A stretch of DNA of 27,356 nucleotides from JASFYU01 sp045046905 (GTDB lineage Bacteria > Bacteroidota > Bacteroidia > Flavobacteriales > Flavobacteriaceae). The translations under genes were made by a program, and so were the position numbers. Where the stretch lies: contig JASFYU010000138.1 of assembly GCA_045046905.1 (NCBI GenBank), forward strand, positions 1-27,356, given 5' to 3'. Below the pieces are notes generated by a model that did not search any database, had not been told where the DNA came from, and saw only the letters and a program-made list of their open reading frames with translations. This document shows, piece after piece, positions 1 through 7,911 of this stretch (positions within the stretch are counted from its first letter, which is position 1; every line of letters begins with the position of its first letter).

Positions 1-23
1 CAATCTGGCATTTTGCCAGATTG
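1..23 (-). terminator. Hairpin downstream of susD, probable terminator
   Basis: A perfect inverted repeat with 10-bp arms (1-10 and 14-23) and a 3-nt loop lies 32 bp beyond the susD stop codon. On the minus strand it would form a stable stem just after the operon's last visible gene. The T-tract expected for an intrinsic terminator would lie left of position 1 and cannot be seen. It could also be a processing or stabilising hairpin between susD and a further gene. Confidence 0.5.
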
Positions 24-55
24 TGTTATTAAAAATATTAAAATTGCTCCTTCTA

Positions 56-1606
56 TCAATTATAGCCAGGATTTTGATTATATAAAGGATTGGTGTCCAC
101 TTCTATTTGTGGAATTGGCAAATACTCTCTACCAGGCACGTATTGTGATCCTCCTAAATTAGATTTCAATTCATCGGTTATTGCATCAGGAATCATTCCC
201 CATCGTAACAGGTCATGGTAGCGATCCCCTTCGAACATTAACTCCAATACACGCTCGTCTCTAATCTGTTGTCTCAATGTTGCCTGATTAGAAGTTACTC
301 TAACTGGCATACTGGAACGTGTCCTTACCTGATTTAATGCGTCAAGGGCGGCGCCACTACCACCATTTGTTTCATTTTCAGCCTCTGCATATAGTAACAA
401 AATATCAGCATAACGCATAATACGCCAGTTGATTACAGAAGGAAAGCCACCAAAACCAAAATCGGCTTGTGTCTTTCCGGGTCGAAAATCAAGGTATTTG
501 CGAACTGTTACTGTACTCAAGTCATTGGCAAAACCTGTAGCAAAAGGGGTTTCATATAACATGGCTCCCGGATAGTCATAAACTATGGTAGAGAAAGCTC
601 TTGGGTCTGTTTCGCCACCAGTAGTTGTTTCAGCTAAAAAAGCATCTTTCACCCATGAATTGATCAACATACCCGATTGACTTGTAAACCCTGGTGGCGC
701 CAAATCTGGTTCCCAGGCGGCTGTCCGTAAACCCCCGGCAATATCAGCACCCCATGAAAAGCCATTATCATCATGTTGAATCTCAAAAAGTGATTCCGCA
801 TTATTTTCCTGATCATCACCAAAATTATCGGCATAATTGGACATTAAAGTATAAACACCCGAATCTATGATTTTTTTGAATTCTACTGCTGCTTGGGCAT
901 ATTCATTACTATTATCAATACCTGAATGGTACATATACGTTTTGCCTAATAAGCCTGTTGCAGCCCCCCAAGTAGCTCTACCAACATTTCCACTGTCCCA
1001 TGTTTGCGGAAGTAATGACTGAGCCACTTGCAAATCGCTGATGATCTGTTGCCAAACCTGTTCTGGGTCGGCAGGTGCATTTTTCACTTCATCAAGTGAA
1101 GCTGCTGGCACCGTTATCAACGGAACGTTTCTGAACATCGTAACCAAATAAAAGTATTGATATGCCCTAAGAAAATAAGCTTCTCCCAATATGGCGTTTC
1201 TATCGACGTCAGTAAATGAAGAATCTTCAATGGCGGGGACTTCAACTAAAATTGTATTGGCCCTAAGAATGGTCTTCCAAAATTCACCCCAAATCTCCGA
1301 TAACCTTCCAAAGGTTGGTTCAATAGAAAAATTGGAAGCGTCGGTAATTACACCTTGAAAGGCGATTGGGTTTGTTGCATCGGAGCGATACATTGTATGT
1401 ATCGGCATCATCCTGCCCCATCCAAATTGATTTGCCAAAGGGCTATAAGCCCCAATAATAGCTTGTTTAGCCTGAGTTCCATCTTGCCAAAACACATCTG
1501 GGTTCAATCTGTTTTCATCAGTGACTTCTAAATTTTCTTCGCTACAGGCCATTACCATAAACAAGCCTACAGAAAGACTCAATAATACTTTTTTTATATT
1601 TTTCAT
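56..1606 (-). CDS. SusD/RagB-family nutrient-binding outer-membrane lipoprotein
   Basis: This is a 516-residue surface lipoprotein that acts as the substrate-binding lid over the SusC channel. A signal peptide ends in a lipobox (V-M-A-C, Cys21), followed by an acidic stretch (S-E-E-N) typical of surface-exported Bacteroidota lipoproteins. The N-terminal half has SusD-like helices, with 'FLRAYQYFYLV' near residue 150. The C-terminal RagB/SusD part contains 'RYADILLLYAEAENE', 'LNQVRTRSSMP' and 'RDERVLELMFEGDRYHDLLRWG', all hallmarks of the family. It lies 21 bp after susC, in the same transcription unit. Length is normal for the family. The ligand cannot be read from sequence, and no glycan-active enzyme is visible nearby. 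Confidence 0.96.
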   Translation of the reverse strand: MKNIKKVLLSLSVGLFMVMACSEENLEVTDENRLNPDVFWQDGTQAKQAIIGAYSPLANQFGWGRMMPIHTMYRSDATNPIAFQGVITDASNFSIEPTFGRLSEIWGEFWKTILRANTILVEVPAIEDSSFTDVDRNAILGEAYFLRAYQYFYLVTMFRNVPLITVPAASLDEVKNAPADPEQVWQQIISDLQVAQSLLPQTWDSGNVGRATWGAATGLLGKTYMYHSGIDNSNEYAQAAVEFKKIIDSGVYTLMSNYADNFGDDQENNAESLFEIQHDDNGFSWGADIAGGLRTAAWEPDLAPPGFTSQSGMLINSWVKDAFLAETTTGGETDPRAFSTIVYDYPGAMLYETPFATGFANDLSTVTVRKYLDFRPGKTQADFGFGGFPSVINWRIMRYADILLLYAEAENETNGGSGAALDALNQVRTRSSMPVRVTSNQATLRQQIRDERVLELMFEGDRYHDLLRWGMIPDAITDELKSNLGGSQYVPGREYLPIPQIEVDTNPLYNQNPGYN

Positions 1607-1627
1607 TTTTTAAAAATTTAAAATTGA

Positions 1628-4600
1628 TTATAATGAAACCTGTATCCCGAATGTAATCGTTCTGGCTACCGGATAAACATTTTCATCTACCCCACGGTTG
1701 AACAAATTGTTTCCTCTTTTAACATTTCTTCCAATTTCAGGGTAATACCCAGAATAGCTATCAATCGTAAATGCATTTTCAATATTTATATAAGTTCTCA
1801 GCTTTGACAAAGCCATTTTTTTTGTAATGGAAGGAGGAAATGTATAACCCAAAGCGATATTTTTAAGTCTAAAGTATGATCCATCTTCAATATAAAAGTC
1901 AGATTCTCTTCTGTTCACCCCAGCATCACCAATGGTTGCCCGTGGCACATTGGAACCGTTCTCTGGTGTCCAAGCATTTCTGGCTATACCTCTTTTATTA
2001 CCATTTTGACCAAAAACCCCTTCAAAAAGCCGTCCGTTCCAAATTTCATTGCCTTGTACCCCTTGAAAGAATAGTGTAAGATCCAGACCTTTGTAATTGG
2101 CGTTGAAGTTGAGGCTATATTCAAAATCAGGTACTGCGCTTCCCAGGAAAGTTTGATCGGTTACGTCCAAAACATTATCTCCATTGGTATCTACGAAACG
2201 CAAATCACCAGGTACCGCAGTTCTTCCTGAAAGTCCATCTGCATCAATCTCTGCTTGATTTTGATAGACACCGTTTGTTTTATACCCATAAAAATAAGCT
2301 ACAGGGAAACCTGCTTCGGTACGAGTGGCATTAAAAGTCTCATCAGTAAATGTTCCCGCTCCGATAGGGTTGACTCCTTCTCCAAGATTGATTACCTTAT
2401 TATCTAAAGTGGTTAGATTGCCCGTAATGGCGTATTGAAAATCTCCCTCTCGTTTATTGTAGGTCAACGAAAACTCGTATCCTTCATTTTCTATCGTTGC
2501 AGCATTAAATGGAATTGCAACATTGGTCCCTGATGAAGGGTTTATCGGCAGATTCGCCAAAATATCTTTAGAAGTTTTCTTGAAGTAATCAATAGTGAAA
2601 TCGATTTTTCCACCAAGTAATCGCCCTTCTAACCCGATATCTGTAGTCGTAGTTTCTTCCCATTTTAGATTTGGGTTAGAGAATTGAATCTGAGAAACCC
2701 CATTTAATCGTTCTTGACCAGTTCCTAGTGTAGCTTGGCTAGTAATGTTTAGAGCCGTAACAAATTGAAATGGATCAAGGTTGTCAGATCCCAATTGACC
2801 CCAACTTCCCCTTAATTTTAGATTATCTACAAAATCAAGGTTAAAAAAGGATTCCTCAGAAATATTCCACCCCAATCCAATGGACGGAAACACTCCAAAC
2901 CTATTTTCTGCTCCAAAATTGGAAGATCCGTCTCTTCGTATAGAAGCCGTAAACAGGTATTTTCCAGCATAGTCGTAATTCAGCCTTCCGAATACACTTT
3001 GTATTGTCCTAGGAAGAAGCCTACCACTTCTAGCTACTATGTCATTAGCGGCGCTAATTGTCCTTGTGTCGTCACTGAAAAAGCTTTCTACGTCTACTTG
3101 AATTGTTTCTAATTTATCTTTTTGTTCCGAATAACCGACCAATAGATCTACATTGTGGTTACCAAAACTCTTGGTATAGGTAAACAGGTTTTCAACTATC
3201 GTAGATAAAAAGGTAGATCTCCTATCACTAAGGTCTGATATTGGGTTAGAACCTACATCCGAATTACTTGTAAAATAGGTTGGAACAAATGTAAAATTTC
3301 TAGAATTTCTATAGTTTGCCGATAGGTTCAATTTATACTTTAAGCCATCGATTATTTCAAATGCCCCACTGACGTTTCCTAAAATATTGTCATTGATAAT
3401 TCTGCGATCGGTCAGCTGCGCAACACCCAACCAATTCGTAGATCTTGTAATACCAGCAATACCCGTATCGGCTCCTGTGTATCCTCCATCCCTAGTCTCA
3501 TCTAAAATGGGAACTACAGGAATATGCCCAAATTCACGACCAAAATCTAAATTAGGGTTATTTAAAGATCTTGCCAAGAACAAAGATTGACTTATACTAA
3601 ACCTACCTTTATTAGCACTGGTATTTAATCTAATAGAAGTCCTTTCAAAATCCGAAGCTTTTACTATACCCTCCTGCTTTAATCTATTGGCTGAAAGGCT
3701 ATACGTACTTGTTTCACCTCCCCCTGATATTCTTACACCATAGTTTTGGACAAATGCAGTACGCAAAGAGGCATCTTGAATATCTGAATCGACGGAAGAG
3801 TCAAAATTATTAAAATTTCCCGGTAATGGCGTACCGTCATTGGTAAAGGCCTGTCTTCTGTGGGTAATATAATCGGCGGCATTAAGAAAGTCAAGCTGTC
3901 TTACTGCTGAAGATTGCCCCCAGCTAGCATCAAAATCTATCTTCATGGGCTGCCCCTTTTTTCCCTTTTTAGTGGTGACAATTATAACCCCTTGTCCTGA
4001 TCTGGCACCATATATTGATGCCGTAGAGGCATCTTTCAAAATTTGAATAGATTCGATGTCACTAGGGTTCAAGAAATCAATATTGTCCGAAAAAACACCG
4101 TCAATAACATATAAGGGATTTTGATTACTCAATGATCCTGTACCACGAATAATAACACTCGCGCTTGCTCCTGGAGAGCCCCCATTGGTTTCGACCCGCA
4201 CCCCGGTCGCTTTTCCGGCCAATGCTTGGGTCACATTTCCGGTAACTACATTATTAATGGCGTCCCCATCTATAGAACTTATTGATCCAGCAACATTTCT
4301 TTTCTTTTGCGTACCATAACCAATAACTATTACTTCATCAAGGCCCGCCGTACTAGGCTCCAAAATTATAGTAAACTTGGTTTGGTCCTCAACCACAATT
4401 TCCTTGTTTGTATAACCAATATAGGAGACCTCTAAAATAGCATTTTCACCCTTTAAGGTAATTGAAAAATTGCCGTCAAAATCAGATTGCGTTCCGTTTG
4501 TGGTTCCTTTTTCCAAAACATTAGCTCCCGGAAGTGGTTGGTTATTTTCATCTATCACCTGCCCCGTTACTGTTTGTTGAATAAGACGTTCTTCTGGTTC

Positions 4601-4999
4601 TTCCTTGGTTACCTCTTTTAATGAAAACTCATCAAACGTATTTTTTTTAAGAACAATTTGATTTTTTAACACGGTATATGTGACCGTACCATCATTAAAA
4701 ATCATCTTCAATAAGTCTTTAATAGGTGTTTTAACCACATCTACACTTATCCTTCTAGAAACATCTATTTCATCGGTCTTGTAAAAAAATATAAACCTAC
4801 TTTCCGATTCTATTTGTTCCAAAACCTGTTCAATAGGCTTGTTGTCTACTTTCAAAGAAATTTTCTTATTTTGAGAATACGCCTCATTTGCCTGAAGATT
4901 CAGTAATGCAAAGGCGAACAATAAAAATGAAAGTTTCATCTCTCGATTTTTTTTAAATATGTTTTTCATACGAATAAAAAACAGTGATTTTTTTTTCAT
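1628..4999 (-). CDS. SusC/RagA-family TonB-dependent outer-membrane transporter with STN signalling domain
   Basis: This is a 1123-residue TonB-dependent importer that pairs with the downstream SusD. Residues about 44-118 form an STN (secretin/TonB N-terminal) domain, followed by a carboxypeptidase-regulatory-like domain (about 144-215), the SusC junction 'DEVIVIGYGTQKKR' (221-234), a plug domain ('LYVIDGVFSD', 'DIESIQILKDASTASIYGARSGQGVIIV' split by the usual spacing) and a C-terminal barrel ending in an aromatic/hydrophobic strand. The STN domain is the element that contacts FecR in FecA-type signalling, which fits the fecR gene just upstream. The signal peptide really begins at Met11 (4969) or Met21 (4939), so the annotated ATG at 4999 may be too early. 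A hairpin lies in the leader (5050-5077). Confidence 0.96.
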   Translation of the reverse strand: MKKKSLFFIRMKNIFKKNREMKLSFLLFAFALLNLQANEAYSQNKKISLKVDNKPIEQVLEQIESESRFIFFYKTDEIDVSRRISVDVVKTPIKDLLKMIFNDGTVTYTVLKNQIVLKKNTFDEFSLKEVTKEEPEERLIQQTVTGQVIDENNQPLPGANVLEKGTTNGTQSDFDGNFSITLKGENAILEVSYIGYTNKEIVVEDQTKFTIILEPSTAGLDEVIVIGYGTQKKRNVAGSISSIDGDAINNVVTGNVTQALAGKATGVRVETNGGSPGASASVIIRGTGSLSNQNPLYVIDGVFSDNIDFLNPSDIESIQILKDASTASIYGARSGQGVIIVTTKKGKKGQPMKIDFDASWGQSSAVRQLDFLNAADYITHRRQAFTNDGTPLPGNFNNFDSSVDSDIQDASLRTAFVQNYGVRISGGGETSTYSLSANRLKQEGIVKASDFERTSIRLNTSANKGRFSISQSLFLARSLNNPNLDFGREFGHIPVVPILDETRDGGYTGADTGIAGITRSTNWLGVAQLTDRRIINDNILGNVSGAFEIIDGLKYKLNLSANYRNSRNFTFVPTYFTSNSDVGSNPISDLSDRRSTFLSTIVENLFTYTKSFGNHNVDLLVGYSEQKDKLETIQVDVESFFSDDTRTISAANDIVARSGRLLPRTIQSVFGRLNYDYAGKYLFTASIRRDGSSNFGAENRFGVFPSIGLGWNISEESFFNLDFVDNLKLRGSWGQLGSDNLDPFQFVTALNITSQATLGTGQERLNGVSQIQFSNPNLKWEETTTTDIGLEGRLLGGKIDFTIDYFKKTSKDILANLPINPSSGTNVAIPFNAATIENEGYEFSLTYNKREGDFQYAITGNLTTLDNKVINLGEGVNPIGAGTFTDETFNATRTEAGFPVAYFYGYKTNGVYQNQAEIDADGLSGRTAVPGDLRFVDTNGDNVLDVTDQTFLGSAVPDFEYSLNFNANYKGLDLTLFFQGVQGNEIWNGRLFEGVFGQNGNKRGIARNAWTPENGSNVPRATIGDAGVNRRESDFYIEDGSYFRLKNIALGYTFPPSITKKMALSKLRTYINIENAFTIDSYSGYYPEIGRNVKRGNNLFNRGVDENVYPVARTITFGIQVSL

Positions 5000-5006
5000 A
5001 ATTTTG
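4999..5006 (+). promoter_or_regulatory. Candidate plus-strand -7 box for an antisense transcript
   Basis: TAATTTTG matches the Bacteroidota -7 consensus TAnnTTTG on the plus strand and overlaps the susC start codon region. No clear -33 TTG is found at the expected distance, so support is weak. It is listed because an oriented terminator follows 44 bp downstream. Confidence 0.25.
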
Positions 5007-5012
5007 AATGAT

Positions 5013-5085
5013 TTTGATTAGTTAGTTTTTACGGTTAAAATCAGCATGTGTCGAGAAACGTAGCAGCGTTTCTCGACTTTTTTTT
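5013..5085 (+). ncRNA. Candidate cis-antisense sRNA in the susC leader
   Basis: A plus-strand transcript starting about 7 nt after the TAATTTTG box would end at the T-tract of a strong hairpin at 5085, giving roughly 73 nt fully antisense to the fecR-susC intergenic leader. Antisense RNAs at this place (DonS type) have been described for Bacteroides polysaccharide-utilisation loci controlled by ECF sigma/anti-sigma pairs. The terminator is plainly visible; the promoter and the RNA itself are inferred. Confidence 0.3.
5050..5085 (+). terminator. Strong intrinsic terminator hairpin, plus-strand orientation
   Basis: Arms 5050-5060 and 5067-5077 are perfectly complementary over 11 bp around a 6-nt loop, followed directly by eight T (5078-5085). 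The T-tract follows the hairpin only on the plus strand, although fecR and susC on either side are both on the minus strand. Read on the minus strand it has eight A before it and no T-run after it, so it would be a leader hairpin there rather than a terminator. Confidence 0.75.
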
Positions 5086-5107
5086 AGGTGTAGGTCACGT
5101 CATTTAA

Positions 5108-6229
5108 TTAAGGTTTAGTTAGTATAATTTCATTATTTATAATTTGGTAATCAAATCCGACACTTTCTTTAAATACATTCATCAAATCAATAATAGACTC
5201 ATCTTCAAATCTCCCCTTAAATTTGATGTTATTTAATTCTGCATAGCTATTATTAATCTTAACATTGTACTTTCTTTCGATTTTCTGAATAATCTCTATA
5301 AAAGGCAAATCAATAAATATTAAGCTCCCTTCCATCCAACCTATATAATTACTTACATTAACTTTGCCGATTTCAATGTTATTCTGTTTTAAGGAGGCTT
5401 TTTGTCCGGGAAGTATTGTTCTAGTAACAGCCTGTTCATCACCTATTTTATTTTGATAAATAGCAACACTGCCTTCTACCAAAACGGTAAACGGCTCAGA
5501 GGCTTTATAGGTATTGACATTAAAATGCGTTCCCAAAACCTTGACACCCATACCATTTGCATGTACAATAAAAGGGTGCTTCGTGTCTTTTGCTACTTCA
5601 AAATATGCCTCGCCAGTCAAGAACACCTGCCGCTCTTTTCCTGAAATGAAGTTTACGGGGTACTTTAAAGACGTGCCTGCATTAAGATAAACAAAAGTGC
5701 CATCCGAAAGTTTTAATTGAAACTTTTTGCCATAAGGCACATATATTTCATTGTAAATTAACTCCTTAACTTTATTATCGATATACGTGAGCTGGCTTCC
5801 ACTTTGCGTACCAATGATTTCTCCATCGGCATTAGCAAAGGACTGCCCACTATTGGCATTAATTTTTTTTATTTCGTTATTACCCAACTTCAATACAATA
5901 GCTTCATCAGAAATAATTAAACCTTGTTTTTCCTCATCGCTATTCTGAAAGAAAACAATACTACTAAGGAGCACAATAAAAATGGCTGCATATTTTAAAT
6001 AGGAGTTCAACAGCTGGCGTTTGCTCTTCTTCTTTACATCTATCTTCCTCTTTATAACAGACAACATTTTTTCTCTCAACTCCTCAGAACTACCATATTC
6101 CGACTCAGGCCAAGCCTGATCCTTTTTCTGAAAAGACTCCAAGAATTTCTCTAACAACTCAAGTTCTTCGGAAGAACATTGGCCATTCATATATTTATCA
6201 AGAAGCTTTTTTGCTTGTTTTCTCTTCAT
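5108..6229 (-). CDS. FecR-type anti-sigma factor (inner-membrane, DUF4974 C-terminus)
   Basis: This is a single-pass inner-membrane anti-sigma regulator that relays SusC occupancy to the ECF sigma factor encoded upstream. I chose the ATG at 6229 (373 residues); an in-frame TTG at 6241 would add four residues. From that ATG, a cytoplasmic sigma-binding segment (about 1-75) precedes a transmembrane helix (about 78-95, 'YAAIFIVLLSSIVFF'). Next come the periplasmic FecR domain (about 160-258, with 'VPYGKKFQLKLSDGTFVYLNAGTSL' as its core and 'RQVFLTGEAYFEVAKD') and the DUF4974 domain (about 302-371), which is the STN-contacting part. It ends 108 bp before susC. Length and domain order are standard for the family. 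Confidence 0.95.
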   Translation of the reverse strand: MKRKQAKKLLDKYMNGQCSSEELELLEKFLESFQKKDQAWPESEYGSSEELREKMLSVIKRKIDVKKKSKRQLLNSYLKYAAIFIVLLSSIVFFQNSDEEKQGLIISDEAIVLKLGNNEIKKINANSGQSFANADGEIIGTQSGSQLTYIDNKVKELIYNEIYVPYGKKFQLKLSDGTFVYLNAGTSLKYPVNFISGKERQVFLTGEAYFEVAKDTKHPFIVHANGMGVKVLGTHFNVNTYKASEPFTVLVEGSVAIYQNKIGDEQAVTRTILPGQKASLKQNNIEIGKVNVSNYIGWMEGSLIFIDLPFIEIIQKIERKYNVKINNSYAELNNIKFKGRFEDESIIDLMNVFKESVGFDYQIINNEIILTKP

Positions 6230-6394
6230 AAGAATTGTCAATAGATTTTTAGTCCAATAGTACGGTCGCTAATATTAAGTACCCAAACCTAGCCTTTGGT
6301 ACACGTCAAATATGGTTTTTTTTGAAATAATTCTTAAAAATGAATACTATGAATGTACTAGTACCATTTCAAAGCGCACACAAATAAGCAGTTA

Positions 6395-6418
6395 CCATAA
6401 AACAGACCGTGTTTATGG
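6395..6418. repeat. Inverted repeat between sigma factor and fecR
   Basis: Seven-base arms (6395-6401 and 6412-6418) flank a 10-nt GC-richer loop, within the 222-bp gap between the sigma gene and fecR. There is no T-run on either strand. A short perfect palindrome (6355-6364) and an imperfect inverted repeat (6280-6301) lie in the same gap. The spacer may hold an attenuator or a protein-binding site, but the function is unknown. Confidence 0.35.
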
Positions 6419-6451
6419 CAATCATATATTTAAGTATAAAAGATAAAGATA

Positions 6452-7021
6452 TTATCTAAAAAGTAGCACAAAACAAAAAGCCAGCTCCTCTTGTTGCAGA
6501 TTTCGCCTTATATAATTCAAGGCTTTTGATATTTGATTTTTTACGGCCTGTAGAGAAATTTCCAATTCTTCGGCTATTTCCTTATTCGATTTGTGCTGAT
6601 ATCTACTCAACAAAAAAATCTGTTTACACCTACTTGGAAGTTCGTCGACATAACTGTCAATGATTTTCTCAAGCTCATCATACTCCATCTTTTTAGAAAT
6701 ATCAATAGAAATATCGATAATATTTAGTCGTATTAAATTTTCGCTTGTAAATTTTCGATTTCTAAAGTGATTAAATACTTGATATTTAACAGCCCTAAAA
6801 AGGTAAGACGAAAGATTTGTTATTTTTAAATCTTCTCTTTTAGACCATAGATCTACAAATATATTTTGAACAATATCTTCGCAAACCTCTTTCTTCTTTA
6901 AAATATTACTCGCATAAAGGAACATATTCACCGCAAACCGATTATAAATCTCCTCAAATGCTTCAGCCTTGTCGAGAGACAAAAGCCTAAGCAATTCCTG
7001 GTCGTTGTATTTTTTATACAT
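6452..7021 (-). CDS. ECF RNA polymerase sigma factor (FecI-like, Bacteroidota expansion)
   Basis: This 189-residue sigma factor is the presumed partner of the FecR protein encoded 222 bp downstream. Region 2 covers about residues 20-90 ('FLYASNILKKKEVCEDIVQNIFVDLW', then 'SYLFRAVKYQVFNHFRNRK'). Region 4 covers about 125-175, with the helix-turn-helix 'KSNKEIAEELEISLQAVKNQISKALNYI'. There is no extra C-terminal domain. The start ATG fits the usual family N-terminus. The known model is that SusC occupancy is signalled through STN-FecR to release the sigma, which activates susCD. No match to TAnnTTTG lies directly upstream, so its own promoter is unclear. Confidence 0.94.
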   Translation of the reverse strand: MYKKYNDQELLRLLSLDKAEAFEEIYNRFAVNMFLYASNILKKKEVCEDIVQNIFVDLWSKREDLKITNLSSYLFRAVKYQVFNHFRNRKFTSENLIRLNIIDISIDISKKMEYDELEKIIDSYVDELPSRCKQIFLLSRYQHKSNKEIAEELEISLQAVKNQISKALNYIRRNLQQEELAFCFVLLFR

Positions 7022-7248
7022 CTATTTGATTCATAATGGATTACAATCCAAAAAAAACAATTCATTATAGAACTGCTACTTTTAATTATTTAACAGCCTT
7101 TTCTTAGCTGTTGCTAATGCTGCTATTTTACATTTTAAAATTGAAAGCTTAATCTACCGAATAATTCAACCGGAATTTAGGTCGAAGAGAGCTTAAAATT
7201 TGAAGATGCGCTTCAAAAATAATTCAAAGATTAATCGCTACCTAGTAC

Positions 7249-7280
7249 TTTATTACCTAATTCAATGCTTTTATTACCTA
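7249..7280. repeat. 11-bp direct repeat with 21-bp period
   Basis: TTTATTACCTA occurs at 7249-7259 and again at 7270-7280, so the copies are offset by 21 bp, about two helical turns. A partial copy (TACCTA) lies at 7239-7244. This spacing is typical of dimeric or tandem DNA-binding regulators. It lies 229 bp upstream of the sigma factor start (minus strand), and the binding protein is unknown. Confidence 0.35.
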
Positions 7281-7465
7281 TGTCTGTCAAATGAAGTAAA
7301 ATGAGTATATCAAACATTGTTATTACATTCTTTATTATCACAGAGAACCAAGTAGGTCTATAAAAGACAAACTAGTTAAAGATAGTGGTCTTTTTTACGG
7401 CATACTACCTCAGTTACTTTTCAAACAATGCCTCAAACACAACACTTTCTGAACCAGCATATTAC

Positions 7466-7480
7466 AAAAAAAAAAAAAAA
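7466..7480. repeat. Poly-A tract of 15
   Basis: Fifteen consecutive A on the plus strand, the longest mononucleotide run I see in the window, lies in the gene-free stretch. It is prone to slippage and to sequencing error. No intact gene spans it, so I do not call it a phase-variation switch. Confidence 0.8.
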
Positions 7481-7911
7481 CAGCAGCAAATTAGTTCGGT
7501 ATATTGCCCAGCCGGTTCGACAACGCGTACATCTAGACAGCGCTCATCGAGTATTTACCATATACCCAGTTCATTTGGAAAACTGACCAAGATAGTCGTT
7601 TGGTCTAAAACAAAAATATTACTGTTGATGCCGCCAGCAAGGCCGATATCTCAGTACACAAGTGCTGTACAAGGTTTATCAGGCAGGAACCAAAATTCAC
7701 ATATATGTACCAACCCCAGTTCTTGGCTGTACGGTACAAGGCGGCCTAGTTGCCGCACTGCTTTGTCTCAAATGATATAATTGGTGTCTTGTGGGCATTC
7801 AAACAGAGACAGGTATTACCCAGCCCGTGCCGTGAAGTCGATTACCTGAAAAGCTGTGGAACCTAATTGCAACAGTTCAGCCCTTGGTTCTATGATTACC
7901 GTTGTTACGGT

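Larger units (their letters stand above)
7022..7911. other. 890 bp without a recognisable gene (probable decay zone)
   Basis: I see no supportable gene here on either strand. An open frame at 7385-7780 (plus) has atypical composition, with runs of Lys and Gln, many Ser/Arg/Pro and no family signature; it runs through a homopolymer of 15 A (7466-7480). Reading the other frames gives only short unrelated pieces with stops. The stretch holds a direct repeat (7249-7280) and sits next to a decayed oxidoreductase gene, so it may be the remains of one or more lost genes. I could not identify the ancestor. Confidence 0.5.

Noticed and set aside
7466..7480. Phase-variation switch at the 15-A run
   Set aside because: No intact coding frame or promoter depends on the run length.
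7385..7780. 131-codon open frame on the plus strand
   Set aside because: Composition is atypical, it runs through 15 A, it has no recognisable motif or promoter, and it lies in a decaying stretch. Kept only as part of the gene-free region.
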